Source of the DNA: Granulicella paludicola
GTDB lineage: Bacteria; Acidobacteriota; Terriglobia; Terriglobales; Acidobacteriaceae
DNA: 64,000 nt
Direction of reading: 5' to 3'
NCBI RefSeq assembly: GCF_025685545.1
Contig: NZ_JAGSYC010000024.1
Location: forward strand, 186,001-250,000
Shown: positions 7,286 through 16,786 of the stretch, piece after piece
Layout of the letters: each line of letters opens with the position of its first letter
Numbering within the stretch: position 1 is the stretch's first letter
Translations under genes and position numbers: made by a program
Notes under the pieces: generated by a model
Seen by the model: only the letters and a program-made list of their open reading frames with translations
Told to the model about the DNA's origin: nothing
The model's database searches: none

Positions 7286-9709
7286 TTACTGATGGGCTAC
7301 GTTCGTCGCAGCTGGCTGCGCCACTGGGGGAATCGTCGCGGAAGCTAGAACCTCAGGCGTCTCCTCCGCCAGCTTGGGCAGCTTCCGGACCAGCGCAATC
7401 TCCAGCACCTCATCCATCTGCTCCACCCAGTTCAGCTTCATCTCGTTCTTGATCAGGTCGGGAAGATCGGCAAGATCCTTCTTGTTGTCCGCTGGCAGAA
7501 TCGCCTCGCGGATTCCGGCGCGATGAGCCGCCAGCAGCTTTTCCTTCAAGCCCCCGATCGGTAGCACCTTGCCGCGTAGCGTGATCTCACCCGTCATCGC
7601 GATATCGCGACGAACCTCGATGCGCGTCAAAGCACTCGCCAGCGCCGTCGCCATCGTGATGCCAGCAGAAGGTCCGTCCTTCGGGATCGCTCCCTCCGGC
7701 ACATGGATATGGATGTCGATGTTGCGGTAGAAGTCCTTGGGAAGTCCCAGGTGCTGCGACCGCGAACGAATCCAAGTCAGCGCCGCCTGCGCGCTCTCCT
7801 GCATCACATCACCCAGCTGCCCGGTCGGCGTCATCTTGCCCTTGCCGTCCAGCACCTGCACTTCGGTCTGCAGGATCGATCCGCCCATCTCCGTCCAGGC
7901 CAGCCCGGTGACGAGGCCGATCTCGCTCTTCTCCTGCACCTGGCTGTCGCGATACCGTGCCACACCCAGAAGTCCTTCAAGCGATTCACTGGTGACGGCT
8001 TCAACGTACTTGCCGTCTTTCACCACCTTGCGCGCGATCTTGCGGCAGAGGTTCCCGATCTCGCGCTCGAGGTTACGAACGCCAGCCTCACGCGTGTAGT
8101 AGCGGATCACGTCGCGCAGCGCATCGTCGGTAAAGCTGATCTGCTCGCCGTTCAGGCCTGTGCCTTCCAGCTGCTTCTTCACCAGATACTGCTTCGCTAT
8201 CTCGAGCTTCTCGACTTCGGTATAGCCGGTCAGGCGCAGAATCTCCATGCGGTCCTGCAGGGGGCCGGGGATCGTGTGCAGCACGTTCGCTGTCGCCACA
8301 AACAACACCTGACTCAGGTCGTACTCCACATCGAGATAGTGGTCCTGGAAACTGTTATTTTGCTCCGGGTCCAGCACCTCCAACAGCGCGCTCGCAGGGT
8401 CGCCACGGAAGTCCGAGGCCATCTTGTCGATCTCGTCCAGCATGATCACCGGATTCTTCGTGCCGGCCTTCTTCATGCTTTGGATAATCTGGCCAGGCAG
8501 TGCTCCGATGTATGTACGGCGATGTCCGCGAATCTCAGCCTCGTCACGCACGCCGCCCAGCGACATGCGCACAAACTTGCGGCCCGTCGCCTTCGCGATG
8601 CTCATGCCCAGCGAGGTCTTACCAACGCCCGGAGGTCCGACAAAGCAGAGAATCGAACCCTTGGGATTCTTCACGAGCTGGCGCACCGCGAGAAATTCGA
8701 GGATGCGGTCCTTGATCTTCTCCAGCCCGTAGTGGTCTTCGTTCAACACCGTTTCGGCGTTCTCGATCGAACGAATCTCCTTCGACTTCTTCTTCCACGG
8801 CACGGCCAGCAGCCAGTCGAGGTAGTTGCGGCTCACTGTCGATTCGGCCGACATCGGGGGCATCGCTTCGAGCTTCTTCAGCTCCTGCAAAGCCTTCTCC
8901 TTCACCTCGGCCGTCATCCCGGCCTCTTCAATCTTCTTTTTCAGATCGTCGAACTCGCTGCGCTCACCGCGACCAAGCTCCTTCTGGATCGCCTTGATCT
9001 TCTCGTTGAGGTAGTACTCCTTCTGCGCGCGCTCCATCTGCCGCTTCACGCGGCTCTGGATGCTGCGGTCCATGTTCAGCTTCTCAATGGCAATGTCCAG
9101 CGTGTCCGCAATCCGCGATAGGCGAATCTCGGGATCGAACACTTCGAGTATCTGCTGCTTCTCTTCGATCGACAGTGGCAGGTTGGCGGCGATCACATCG
9201 GCCAGCTTCGCCGGGTCATCCGTACGCAAGGCCGCTGCACTCTCCTGATTCAGGCTCTGCTGAAGCTTGCCGTACTGCTCAAATAACTGGTGCACGCGCG
9301 CGACCAGCTGGTCGGTCTGTGGCGTCGATACGAGCTCCACCTGCGACACCCGCACCGTAGCGACAAAGAAGCCATCGTCGTCGTTAATGTCGGTCGCACT
9401 TGCGCGCTCCACACCTTCCACCAGCACCTTGATGTTGCCGTCGGGCATACGCACAGACTGCACAATGTTGCCGATCACACCGACCGTGTAGATGTCGTCC
9501 CCCGTCGGCTCGTCGACAGACGCATCGTGCTGAGCTGCGAGGAAGATCTTGCGGTCGCCGTTCAGCGCCTCTTCCAGCGCGCGGACGCTCGATTCTCGAC
9601 CCACCACAAACGGGGCCATCATGTGCGGAAAGATCACCATCTCGCGGATGGGCATCATCGGGAGCTTGCGCTGGGCGCCAGTCAGTAGATCGCGTTCGTC
9701 GTTGGTCAT
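7286..9709 (-). CDS. lon: ATP-dependent protease La (Lon)
   Basis: Lon degrades misfolded and some regulatory proteins in the cytoplasm. The 807-residue protein shows the full order: LON substrate-binding N domain ([20 protein letters not shown]), AAA+ module with Walker [10 protein letters not shown] near 358-366 and Walker [10 protein letters not shown], and the C-terminal protease domain with the catalytic dyad S681 in PKDGPSAGI and K724 in [15 protein letters not shown] chose the ATG at 9709 because GGGAGA lies five bases before it; the frame can be extended four codons to a TTG that overlaps this site. The gene follows clpX but a terminator lies between them, so it likely has its own promoter. 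Confidence 0.97.
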   Translation of the reverse strand: MTNDERDLLTGAQRKLPMMPIREMVIFPHMMAPFVVGRESSVRALEEALNGDRKIFLAAQHDASVDEPTGDDIYTVGVIGNIVQSVRMPDGNIKVLVEGVERASATDINDDDGFFVATVRVSQVELVSTPQTDQLVARVHQLFEQYGKLQQSLNQESAAALRTDDPAKLADVIAANLPLSIEEKQQILEVFDPEIRLSRIADTLDIAIEKLNMDRSIQSRVKRQMERAQKEYYLNEKIKAIQKELGRGERSEFDDLKKKIEEAGMTAEVKEKALQELKKLEAMPPMSAESTVSRNYLDWLLAVPWKKKSKEIRSIENAETVLNEDHYGLEKIKDRILEFLAVRQLVKNPKGSILCFVGPPGVGKTSLGMSIAKATGRKFVRMSLGGVRDEAEIRGHRRTYIGALPGQIIQSMKKAGTKNPVIMLDEIDKMASDFRGDPASALLEVLDPEQNNSFQDHYLDVEYDLSQVLFVATANVLHTIPGPLQDRMEILRLTGYTEVEKLEIAKQYLVKKQLEGTGLNGEQISFTDDALRDVIRYYTREAGVRNLEREIGNLCRKIARKVVKDGKYVEAVTSESLEGLLGVARYRDSQVQEKSEIGLVTGLAWTEMGGSILQTEVQVLDGKGKMTPTGQLGDVMQESAQAALTWIRSRSQHLGLPKDFYRNIDIHIHVPEGAIPKDGPSAGITMATALASALTRIEVRRDIAMTGEITLRGKVLPIGGLKEKLLAAHRAGIREAILPADNKKDLADLPDLIKNEMKLNWVEQMDEVLEIALVRKLPKLAEETPEVLASATIPPVAQPAATNVAHQ

Positions 9710-9830
9710 TATGTCTCCCAAGATTAGACGCGCGTTACAGCTCTACGATGCGCGGTCATGGCTTGAACGAAATTGTACCCGTCGCAGGGCAGGGAAACGC
9801 GCCGCAGACTGCACTGTTTTGCGCGCAACG

Positions 9831-9859
9831 AAAAACGGGTGACCATTTCAGGCCACCCG
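9831..9859 (-). terminator. Terminator downstream of clpX
   Basis: Read on the minus strand, CGGGTGGCC pairs with GGTCACCCG (one mismatch in the middle) and is followed by TTTTTCG. It lies between the clpX stop codon and the lon start, separating the two transcripts. Confidence 0.75.
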
Positions 9860-9892
9860 CTTTACTCTCACTGCTTTGCGCTAACGTTTGTC

Positions 9893-11179
9893 TTAGCCGG
9901 CCTTTTCGAGAACCACCGGAATCGTGATCTCGCGGTTCTTCACCATCTCTTCGGTGATCACCAGTTCCTTCACCTTCTTCGTGTTCCCAGGGATGGTGTA
10001 CATCAAATCCAGCATCAGCTCTTCCAGAATCATGCGCAGGCCGCGAGCGCCAACCTTGCGCAGCAGAGCCTCACGAGCAATCTCACGAGCCGCGTCATCG
10101 GTCCACGTAACCTTAACACCCTCATATTCGAACAGCCGGGCGTACTGCTTCAGCAGCGCATTCTTAGGTCGCGTTAGAATGTCGATCAGCGCAGCCTCAT
10201 CCAGCTCATCGAGGATACCCAGCACCGGAAGACGTCCCACGAACTCCGGGATCAGACCGTACTTCAGCAGGTCCTGAGGTTCAGCCTTGCGCAGCAGTTC
10301 GGTATCGCGCTGGGCACGGATCGGGGTAACGGTCTCGCCCTCCTGCACCTCGCCGATGGCCTTGAAGCCCATCGCCTTCTTGCCGACGCGACGTCCAATT
10401 ACCTTTTCGAGTCCCACAAACGCTCCGCCACAGATGAACAGAATGTTCGTCGTGTCGACGATCGTGAACTCCTGGTGCGGGTGCTTGCGTCCACCCTGCG
10501 GCGGAACATTCGCAATCGTGCCTTCCAGCAGCTTCAGCAGCGCCTGCTGTACGCCTTCACCGCTCACATCGCGGGTAATCGACGGGTTCTCGTCCTTGCG
10601 GCCGATCTTGTCGATCTCGTCGATGTAGATAATTCCCGATTGGGCACGTGTCACGTCGCCATCCGCAGCCTGCAGCAGCTTCAGGATGATGTTTTCCACA
10701 TCTTCGCCTACGTAGCCGGCCTCAGTCAGCGTCGTCGCATCCACAATCGCAAACGGCACATCGAGCATCTTAGCCAGCGTCTGCGCCAACAATGTCTTGC
10801 CCGAACCGGTCGGCCCAACGAGCAGGATGTTCGACTTCGCCATCTCCACGTCGTTACCGCGTGTGCGGTTCATCTGGATCCGCTTGTAGTGGTTGTACAC
10901 CGCCACCGCGAGCTTCTTCTTGGTCTGGTCCTGCCCAATGACGTACTCATCGAGAAACGTCTTTACCTCAGCAGGCTTCGGCAGATGCGCGGGAGCTGCT
11001 CCTGGCTGCGAGTCTCCCTTGTCATCTTCAAGGATCGAATTACAGACGGCAACGCACTCGTCGCAGATATACGCGCGTGGGTAATCTGAGGGTGACGAGA
11101 TCAGCTTCGCGACCGCATCTTGAGACTTGTGGCAGAACGAGCAGCGGAGAGATTCTTCCGGGCCCCTGGAGGTCTTCAT
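9893..11179 (-). CDS. clpX: ATP-dependent Clp protease ATP-binding subunit ClpX
   Basis: ClpX unfolds tagged substrates and feeds them to ClpP. The 428-residue protein has the N-terminal zinc-binding domain (C13/C16 and C39/C42), Walker [14 protein letters not shown], Walker [11 protein letters not shown], sensor-2-type GARGLR, and the IGF-equivalent ClpP loop as [13 protein letters not shown] further on. The start is uncertain by two codons: AAAGGAG is followed by a TTG at 11185 after five bases and by an ATG at 11179 after eleven; I took the ATG. It follows clpP in the same direction but a strong hairpin terminator separates them. Confidence 0.97.
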   Translation of the reverse strand: MKTSRGPEESLRCSFCHKSQDAVAKLISSPSDYPRAYICDECVAVCNSILEDDKGDSQPGAAPAHLPKPAEVKTFLDEYVIGQDQTKKKLAVAVYNHYKRIQMNRTRGNDVEMAKSNILLVGPTGSGKTLLAQTLAKMLDVPFAIVDATTLTEAGYVGEDVENIILKLLQAADGDVTRAQSGIIYIDEIDKIGRKDENPSITRDVSGEGVQQALLKLLEGTIANVPPQGGRKHPHQEFTIVDTTNILFICGGAFVGLEKVIGRRVGKKAMGFKAIGEVQEGETVTPIRAQRDTELLRKAEPQDLLKYGLIPEFVGRLPVLGILDELDEAALIDILTRPKNALLKQYARLFEYEGVKVTWTDDAAREIAREALLRKVGARGLRMILEELMLDLMYTIPGNTKKVKELVITEEMVKNREITIPVVLEKAG

Positions 11180-11343
11180 AGACAATTGAACTCCTTTGTG
11201 GCCGCTGCCGCATAAACGGAGTCATACGGCAGAAACAAGACAAGTTTACACCCGCAGTCAACCCTTACGGATGTACGAAAGTAATGCGGCACAGATCAAG
11301 GCAGTACCGTATCGCGGGTGATACCTGGCTCGAAAATGGCAGC

Positions 11344-11385
11344 AAAAAGCCCTGCACCGATCCGCCAGAGCGGTCGATGCAGGGC
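11344..11385 (-). terminator. Terminator downstream of clpP
   Basis: On the minus strand GCCCTGCA (11385-11378) pairs with TGCAGGGC (11356-11349), with an inner CCGCT-CTGG-CGG helix, and is followed by TTTTTGC. It directly follows the clpP stop codon. Confidence 0.85.
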
Positions 11386-11395
11386 CCGTGGGTTA

Positions 11396-11986
11396 CTAAA
11401 CGCGCGGCCGATCGATAATGTCGTCGATAATGCCGTACTCCTTGGCCTGCGGAGCGGTCATGATGAAATCGCGTTCCACATCGCGCTCTATGCGCTCGAG
11501 CGGCTGGCCGGTGCTTTGGCTCATCAACTTGTTGGTCAGCTCACGAATACGCAGAATCTCGCGCGCGTGAATGTCGATGTCCGTCGCCTGTCCGCCAAGG
11601 CCGCCCATCGACGGCTGGTGGATCAGGATGCGCGAGTTCGGCAGCGTGAACCGCTTGCCCTTCTTGCCCGCCATCAGCAGGAACGCGCCCATCGACGCCG
11701 CCTGTCCGATGCAGAACGTCACCACATCGTTCTTGATGTAGTTCATCGTGTCGTAGATCGCAAGTCCGGCGCTGATCGATCCGCCCGGCGAGTTGATGTA
11801 CAGCTGGATGTCCTTCTCTGGGTCTTCGCCAGAGAGAAAGAGCATCTGCGCGATGATCAGGTTCGCGACGTTATCGTCGATCGGCGTTCCCAGGAAGATG
11901 ATGTTGTCGCGCAGCAGACGGCTGTAGATGTCGTACGACCGCTCGCCACGGCTCGTCTGCTCCAGCACCATCGGTATCAGTCCCAT
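11396..11986 (-). CDS. clpP: ATP-dependent Clp protease proteolytic subunit ClpP
   Basis: This is the serine peptidase that forms the ClpXP and ClpCP degradation chamber. The 196-residue form matches normal ClpP length. The catalytic serine is S98 in [11 protein letters not shown] and the histidine H123 in [10 protein letters not shown]; the aspartate lies in ERDVERD (169-173). The frame is open for 40 more codons upstream, but these translate a dispersed repeat (12031-12055) and a palindrome (12072-12091), so the ATG at 11986, followed by [20 protein letters not shown], is the true start. It lies about 200 bases downstream of tig in the same direction and is probably co-transcribed with it. 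Confidence 0.96.
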   Translation of the reverse strand: MGLIPMVLEQTSRGERSYDIYSRLLRDNIIFLGTPIDDNVANLIIAQMLFLSGEDPEKDIQLYINSPGGSISAGLAIYDTMNYIKNDVVTFCIGQAASMGAFLLMAGKKGKRFTLPNSRILIHQPSMGGLGGQATDIDIHAREILRIRELTNKLMSQSTGQPLERIERDVERDFIMTAPQAKEYGIIDDIIDRPRV

Positions 11987-12030
11987 TGGCTCTCTCTTTC
12001 TTGCAACGCTGTTGCCGTTGTCTTTCTTGT

Positions 12031-12125
12031 TGTCATTCCCGCAGGGAATCTGCTTTGCACCTGCTTGAAGGGGCACGGCTTCAGCCGTGCCATATATGCC
12101 TGCCACAAGAATACGGCTTAAGCCG
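12031..12125. repeat. Dispersed repeat plus palindromes upstream of clpP
   Basis: TGTCATTCCCGCAGGGAATC at 12031-12050 is one copy of a repeat found again at 28480, 28561 and, inverted, at 34738. It is followed by the palindrome GGCACGGCTTCAGCCGTGCC (12072-12091) and by CGGCTTAAGCCG (12114-12125), both related to the palindromes at 3485-3542. Confidence 0.75.
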
Positions 12126-12164
12126 CTGAGGGCAATTTCTCCGCGGTGGATAAATTGCCCTCAG
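12126..12164 (-). other. Strong hairpin between tig and clpP
   Basis: Thirteen bases CTGAGGGCAATTT (12126-12138) pair perfectly with AAATTGCCCTCAG (12152-12164) around a 13-base loop. It lacks a T-run on either strand, so it is not a standard terminator. Its place just after the tig stop suggests a processing or stability element on the tig-clpP transcript. Confidence 0.6.
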
Positions 12165-12186
12165 GTCTTCAGTTTTCGTGTCGTAC

Positions 12187-13611
12187 CTAGCCAGCCAGCT
12201 TCTCGTACAGCGCCGCGCCGGTCTTCTCGCGCAGCAGCTGCTCACGAATCCGCGGCAGCGAGCCCTCATCCTTTAGCCGCTTGTACAGCTGCTCCATCGG
12301 CTCGCGGGCCTGCAGCGAAATCATCAGCAGCTCCTGCTCGAACTCCTCGTCCGACAGCTCGATGTTCTCGGCCTTCGCCACCTTGTCCAGAATCATCGAG
12401 ATCTTCACCTCGTTGACGGCCTGATCGCGCTGCGCCTCGCGCAGACGTCCGAAGTCCAACTGACGCATCGCATCCGAGCTCATGCCCTGCTGTGCCAGCG
12501 CACGCAGACCGCGCTCCAGGCGAGCATCCACCTGCTGCTGCACAAACGTCTCGGGAACCGGGAAGCTGTACTTCGCCACCAGCTCGTCGAGCATCTTGTC
12601 GCGGGCCTGCGACTTGATCGCGTCGGCCTTGCGGCTCTGGGCGCGCTCACGCAGCTTCGTTTCGAAGTCGTTCCAGTCGCTGTACGGTCCAAGCTGCTTG
12701 GCAAACTCCTCGTCGCGCTCCGGGAAGCTCTTCGACTTGATCGCCTTCACTGTCACGTCGTAGGCCACGGTCTTGCCAGCCAGGCGGTCATCGCCGAACT
12801 CAGCGGGGTAGGTCGCCTCGAAGCTCAGCTCCTGGCCAACCTTCGCTCCGCGCAGAGCTTCCGTGAACGCCTGCAGCGTGTTCTTGCCGCCGACCTGGAT
12901 CATGACATCCTCGCCGGTGATCTCGTTTTCGGGCTTCGGTGCCTGCTCTTCGCCGACAACCGATGCCAGCTCCTGGAGCTGGCCCTTGAAGCCGATCTCT
13001 GCCCAGTCGCCATCGACCAGCGGGCGGTCCTCTTCTACCGTCTCCACTGTCGCGTGGTGGTCGAGCACATTGTTCAACTCGGCTTCAAAATCCTCATCGG
13101 TCAGCGCGGTATCCGGCTTCTCGACCGAAATTGTGTCATAGCCCGGAACCTCGAACGTTGGCAGCACTTCGAACGTCGCCGTAAACTTCAGTGGCAGACC
13201 CTCTGCCAGTTGCAGCTCGCTCAGCTGGGGCTCGCTCACCGGCTGCACGTTCTGCTCCTGCAGGGCCTTGCGGAACTTCTCGCTCACCAGCGACTCGAGA
13301 ACCTCCTGGCGAAGCTCGCGCGCAAAGCGGCTCTTGATCAACGTCGGGGGAACCTTGCCAGCGCGGAAACCCGGAATGCGGGCCATCTTCGTATAGCGCT
13401 TGGTCACCTGCTGGAAGGCCTTGGCGACCTCTTCCTCGGGAGCCTCGACGCTGATGGTCTTCGTCAGCTCAGGGTTCAGCACTGGTCCATGGTGATGGTG
13501 CTCGTGGTCATGCCCGGCGTGGTCGTGATCGTGACCGGCATGGTCATGGTCCTGCGTGTGCTCGGTCGTCGTTGCCAAAGTCTCTTCGTTAACTGTCTCG
13601 GTGGGGGTCAA
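12187..13611 (-). CDS. tig: Trigger factor with histidine-rich N-terminal extension
   Basis: Trigger factor is the ribosome-bound chaperone that meets nascent chains. The ribosome-binding domain is recognisable from NPELTKTISVEAPEEEVAKA and the signature region MARIPGFRAGKVPPTLI, where IPGFRxGKxP is the ribosome contact. An FKBP-like PPIase middle and a helical C-terminal domain (EQELLMISLQAREPMEQLYK) follow. I chose a TTG start at 13611 with GGAAGG eight bases upstream; the ATG at 13743 would add 44 residues of no known similarity. With this start, residues 18-41 contain 12 histidines alternating with aspartate and glycine, an unusual metal-binding-like leader. Length is 474 residues against roughly 430-450 for the family. 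Confidence 0.94.
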   Translation of the reverse strand: MTPTETVNEETLATTTEHTQDHDHAGHDHDHAGHDHEHHHHGPVLNPELTKTISVEAPEEEVAKAFQQVTKRYTKMARIPGFRAGKVPPTLIKSRFARELRQEVLESLVSEKFRKALQEQNVQPVSEPQLSELQLAEGLPLKFTATFEVLPTFEVPGYDTISVEKPDTALTDEDFEAELNNVLDHHATVETVEEDRPLVDGDWAEIGFKGQLQELASVVGEEQAPKPENEITGEDVMIQVGGKNTLQAFTEALRGAKVGQELSFEATYPAEFGDDRLAGKTVAYDVTVKAIKSKSFPERDEEFAKQLGPYSDWNDFETKLRERAQSRKADAIKSQARDKMLDELVAKYSFPVPETFVQQQVDARLERGLRALAQQGMSSDAMRQLDFGRLREAQRDQAVNEVKISMILDKVAKAENIELSDEEFEQELLMISLQAREPMEQLYKRLKDEGSLPRIREQLLREKTGAALYEKLAG

Positions 13612-13771
13612 TGTGATGCCTTCCAAAGGTCGTGGGCGACTAGGAATTTGCGCCGATCCCTGTCCGCTGAGGCTCTCCTCTTCAGAAGAAGCCAGCCAGG
13701 GTCTGCACTGCGCCAACAATAAGGATACGAGGCCATGAGGCATGGGTCAAACGGAGCCCGATGGTGACTAA

Positions 13772-13848
13772 ATGCAGATTCCTCCGCTTCGCTGCAGAAT
13801 GACAAACTCTAATCTTGTCATTCCGTAGCGAAGCGGAGGAATCTGCAT
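13772..13848. repeat. Inverted pair of dispersed repeats
   Basis: ATGCAGATTCCTCCGCTTCG... (13772-13804) and its reverse complement TGTCATTCCGTAGCG...AATCTGCAT (13816-13848) form a long near-perfect inverted repeat with an 11-base spacer. The unit belongs to the same family as the copies at 28420-28450. It fills the space between the tig start region and the DsrE-like gene stop and could fold as a terminator-like hairpin. Confidence 0.8.
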
Positions 13849-13866
13849 CTTTCGCAGGATGCTTAC

Positions 13867-14301
13867 CTACCGACCACCCTTGATATAAACCCAGCCAGCT
13901 TCCTGCTTCTCCACCACCTCAACGATCCCGGCAGGCACCGGAACCATATCAGGCAGCAGGTCCTTCAACTCCAGCTTGTGAGCCCGCATCGCGTTCTGGC
14001 AGGCCATGAACTTCACGCCCATCTCCTGCAGCTTCTTGATGTCCTCGGCCACGGCGGAATCGCCCTTGATCATGTTGATCCCCGGCCCAAATGCCACGAT
14101 CTCCACCTCGGTCGCGTCCGGCTTCACGCCATTGATCAGGTTGCGCGCGTTCCCCAGCGTCAGGTTCCAGTCAGCCACATCCCCGGAGGTCACGCCAAAC
14201 ACCACCTTGTGCGTCTTGCCGGTGCTCTGTGCCTTCAACGAGGGCACCAGGCCGACCACCAACATCATGCAAACCGCGAGCAGCAAACTCCGTCTCTTCA
14301 T
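13867..14301 (-). CDS. Exported DsrE/DsrF-like protein
   Basis: The 144-residue protein has a Sec signal (KRRSLLLAVCMMLVVGLVPS, cleavage near residue 24) and a DsrE-like domain from HKVVFGVTSGD onward. DsrE/TusD-type proteins carry persulfide sulfur on a cysteine; the single mature-part cysteine is C101 in GVKFMACQNAMRAH, at the usual active position. Being exported, it would act in the periplasm, unlike classical cytoplasmic DsrEFH. It lies 129 bases downstream of the TsdA-like cytochrome on the same strand, so the two may be one sulfur-related unit. Exact function is not known. Confidence 0.8.
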   Translation of the reverse strand: MKRRSLLLAVCMMLVVGLVPSLKAQSTGKTHKVVFGVTSGDVADWNLTLGNARNLINGVKPDATEVEIVAFGPGINMIKGDSAVAEDIKKLQEMGVKFMACQNAMRAHKLELKDLLPDMVPVPAGIVEVVEKQEAGWVYIKGGR

Positions 14302-14430
14302 CGTCGTTCTCCTTGGAAACCTTCGGCTGGAATCCCACTAGCCTACATCACGCGACCACACCGCACTCTGGGTGCCCTATGTCCGGATTCTCGGACGTGG
14401 ATTCGCAGGATGCACCCTCATCCACCGAAC

Positions 14431-15243
14431 CTAGAACTTCGCATACGCCTCATTGAACTTCGGTCGCTGCTGCGCCTTGATAAACGCTGCCACATCCGTA
14501 GCCTCCTGCGCGCTCAGCGTTCCCTTGCGCGTCTCCGGCATATTGGCATGAACAAACGCCGCCAGCTTCGGAACCGTATCCATCCCCGCGCCGTCATTGA
14601 ACGAGTCCGCTCCCCACAGTGGAGGATACGGTCTGCTTGCGCCTTCGCCATTCGCTCCATGGCACCCCGCGCATTGCACGGCATAGATCTCCGCTCCATG
14701 CTCCGGATCGGGCGTCAGCACGGGCAGCAACCACAGTCCGCGTCCCGAAAACTTTGCCTCGTCCACATGCGGTTCGGACAGCCAGCGAATATATGCCAGC
14801 AACCCCTTCATCTCCGCGCTATCAGCCGGCAGCGGCGTCCCATCCTCGCTCCGCGTCATGCACTCTTCTATGCGATCCTGCAGCGTCACCTTCCGCCCGG
14901 CCCGCTTGCTGAACTGCGGATACGCCTGTTCCGATCCCACCACTGGTGCCGCATACGGGGCAGTTCCGCCGCCCAGGTGGCAACTCCCGCAGGCAATCCG
15001 CGACTTCGTGTAGGCCGCGCCGTACACCGGTGTCTCATTGAACAGCCGTCGCCCATACTCAACATCCGCACGCTGCCCGTCGTCGAGATCACCCAGTCTG
15101 CCCATCCGCCACGCTCGCCCCTTCACCGCGTCCGGTCGCGTCCACGGCAGCGTCTGGTTGCGCAACAGCAGCCCGAGCCCGATCGCTCCCATGTAGATCA
15201 GCAGGATCAGCGCAGCAACCGTGATGGGCAAAGCTCGTTTCAT
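14431..15243 (-). CDS. Diheme c-type cytochrome, TsdA (thiosulfate dehydrogenase)-like
   Basis: The 270-residue protein has an N-terminal membrane anchor or signal (residues 5-28) and two heme sites, CGSCH at 85-89 and CAGCH at 191-195. The segment DRIEECMTRSEDGTPLP matches the region in TsdA enzymes that supplies the cysteine ligand of the first heme; C128 lies 39 residues after the first heme histidine, close to the spacing in TsdA. TsdA interconverts thiosulfate and tetrathionate in the periplasm. Alternative calls are SoxX-like or a generic cytochrome of an electron transfer chain. Neighbouring DsrE-like protein supports a sulfur role. Confidence 0.75.
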   Translation of the reverse strand: MKRALPITVAALILLIYMGAIGLGLLLRNQTLPWTRPDAVKGRAWRMGRLGDLDDGQRADVEYGRRLFNETPVYGAAYTKSRIACGSCHLGGGTAPYAAPVVGSEQAYPQFSKRAGRKVTLQDRIEECMTRSEDGTPLPADSAEMKGLLAYIRWLSEPHVDEAKFSGRGLWLLPVLTPDPEHGAEIYAVQCAGCHGANGEGASRPYPPLWGADSFNDGAGMDTVPKLAAFVHANMPETRKGTLSAQEATDVAAFIKAQQRPKFNEAYAKF

Positions 15244-15421
15244 TGTCGAAGCAGGGAAGTCTTACCAATTGTAGCGATCTCCGCCCGGATTCACGCGCAG
15301 ATCCGGTCAGACCGCTCTCAGCACTTGTCATCCATTGCAGCCCGGTGCTATAAGTTGCCGCCAGCAAATTGTTCGAACTTCGAGCAGCCCGATTGCGGCT
15401 ACCTCCCACGGAGACCCCACC

Positions 15422-16786
15422 ATGGCACCCGAACCAACCAATCGTCGCGAGTTCCTGAAGACCTCCACCGCCGCGCTCGCTGCCACCGCCATCTCTGCCA
15501 GCACGCTCTGGACCGCCCGCAGCTACGCCGCCATCCCCGGCGCCAACGATCGCGTCCGCACCGCCGTCGTCGGCTGCGGCGACCGCATGAAGCAGTCCCT
15601 CATTCCCGCCTTCGCCGAGCACGCCAAAGCCCAGAACTTCGAGTTCGTCGCCGTCTGCGACATCTGGAACAAGCGCCGCGAAGAAGGCAAGGACTACATC
15701 AAGAAGGTCGCGGGCTTTGACGTAGAACCTGTCGAAAACACCGACAAGCTCTACGCACGCAAAGACATCGACGCCGTCGTCATTGCTACTGCCGACTTCC
15801 AGCACGCCCGCTGCGGCATCGAAGCCGTCAACGCCGGTCGCGATGCCTACGTTGAAAAGCCGACCGCGCACTTTATGGAAGACGCCCGCAACTTCCGCGC
15901 CGCCGTACACAAGACCGGCAAGATCGTGCAGGTGGGCACCCAGCGCCGCTCCACGCCCAGCTACATGAAGGCAGCCGAGTACATCAAGTCCGGCGCGTTC
16001 GGCGATATCGTCATGGTCGAGATGTGCTGGAACGTCAACCAGCCCGGCCGCTGGCGTCGCCCCGACGTCGTGCCGCTCCTCAAAGAACAGGATACCGACT
16101 GGCACCGTTACTGCATGGGCGTCATCAAGGACAAGTTCGATGCCCGCAAGTACCTAGAGTTCCGCCTCTTCTGGCCCTACTCCTCCGGTATCCCCGACCA
16201 GTGGCTCGTCCACCAGATCGACACCGTCCACTGGTTCACTGGCCTGCCACACCCGCGCTCGGTCGTCGCCAACGGCGGCATCTACCACTGGAAGGACGGA
16301 CGCACCAACTGGGACACGATGACCGCTGTCTTCGACTACGGCCCGCTCGACGATCTCACCAAGGGGTTCCAGGTGCAGTACACCTCGCGCTTCACCAACT
16401 CGGCGAACGGCGTCAAGGAGCTCTACTACTCCAACGGCGGCATGATCGACATGGACAAGCAGACCGTCACTGACACAGGTGGCCTCTCCGCCAAGGAAGC
16501 CGCCGCCATGGGCATGAAGGAGAACAAACTCAAGAGCATGTCGCTCGGCGAAGCTGCTGCCACCTCCAACGATGCCAACACCGGCAAGGACCCGCAGACC
16601 GGCGCCAACATGTTGAACTGGATGGAGTGCGTCCGCAGCCGCAAAACGCCCAACGCCAGCATCGAAGCAGGCTACAGCCACTCCATCGCGCTGTGCATGA
16701 ACGTGGCTGCCATCCAGACTGGCCAGAAGGTCACCTTCGACGATAAAACGCAGCAGGTGATGGTCGGAGGCAAGGTCTATGCCTGA
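15422..16786 (+). CDS. Tat-exported Gfo/Idh/MocA family oxidoreductase
   Basis: A twin-arginine signal TNRREFLKTSTAALAATAIS opens this 454-residue protein. The Rossmann core begins at RVRTAVVGCGDRM and the family hallmark EKPTAHF lies in DAYVEKPTAHFMEDARNFR, where the lysine is catalytic. The C-terminal substrate-binding half contains DTDWHRYC and WLVHQIDTVHWFTGLPHPRS. Such enzymes use NAD(P) to oxidise or rearrange sugars and often act in glycoside breakdown. Start is the ATG at 15422 with GGAG eight bases upstream; the open frame extends further but without features. The stop overlaps the next gene by eight bases, so the two are coupled and probably act on the same carbohydrate. Confidence 0.85.
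   Translation: MAPEPTNRREFLKTSTAALAATAISASTLWTARSYAAIPGANDRVRTAVVGCGDRMKQSLIPAFAEHAKAQNFEFVAVCDIWNKRREEGKDYIKKVAGFDVEPVENTDKLYARKDIDAVVIATADFQHARCGIEAVNAGRDAYVEKPTAHFMEDARNFRAAVHKTGKIVQVGTQRRSTPSYMKAAEYIKSGAFGDIVMVEMCWNVNQPGRWRRPDVVPLLKEQDTDWHRYCMGVIKDKFDARKYLEFRLFWPYSSGIPDQWLVHQIDTVHWFTGLPHPRSVVANGGIYHWKDGRTNWDTMTAVFDYGPLDDLTKGFQVQYTSRFTNSANGVKELYYSNGGMIDMDKQTVTDTGGLSAKEAAAMGMKENKLKSMSLGEAAATSNDANTGKDPQTGANMLNWMECVRSRKTPNASIEAGYSHSIALCMNVAAIQTGQKVTFDDKTQQVMVGGKVYA

Noticed and set aside
7703-9121. 472-codon plus-strand open frame antisense to lon
   Set aside because: It lies wholly within lon, has no recognisable domain, and its composition is that of a GC-rich reverse-frame shadow.
13978-15720. 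580-codon plus-strand open frame
   Set aside because: It crosses the DsrE-like, TsdA-like and oxidoreductase genes antisense or out of frame, all of which have clear motifs in their own frames.
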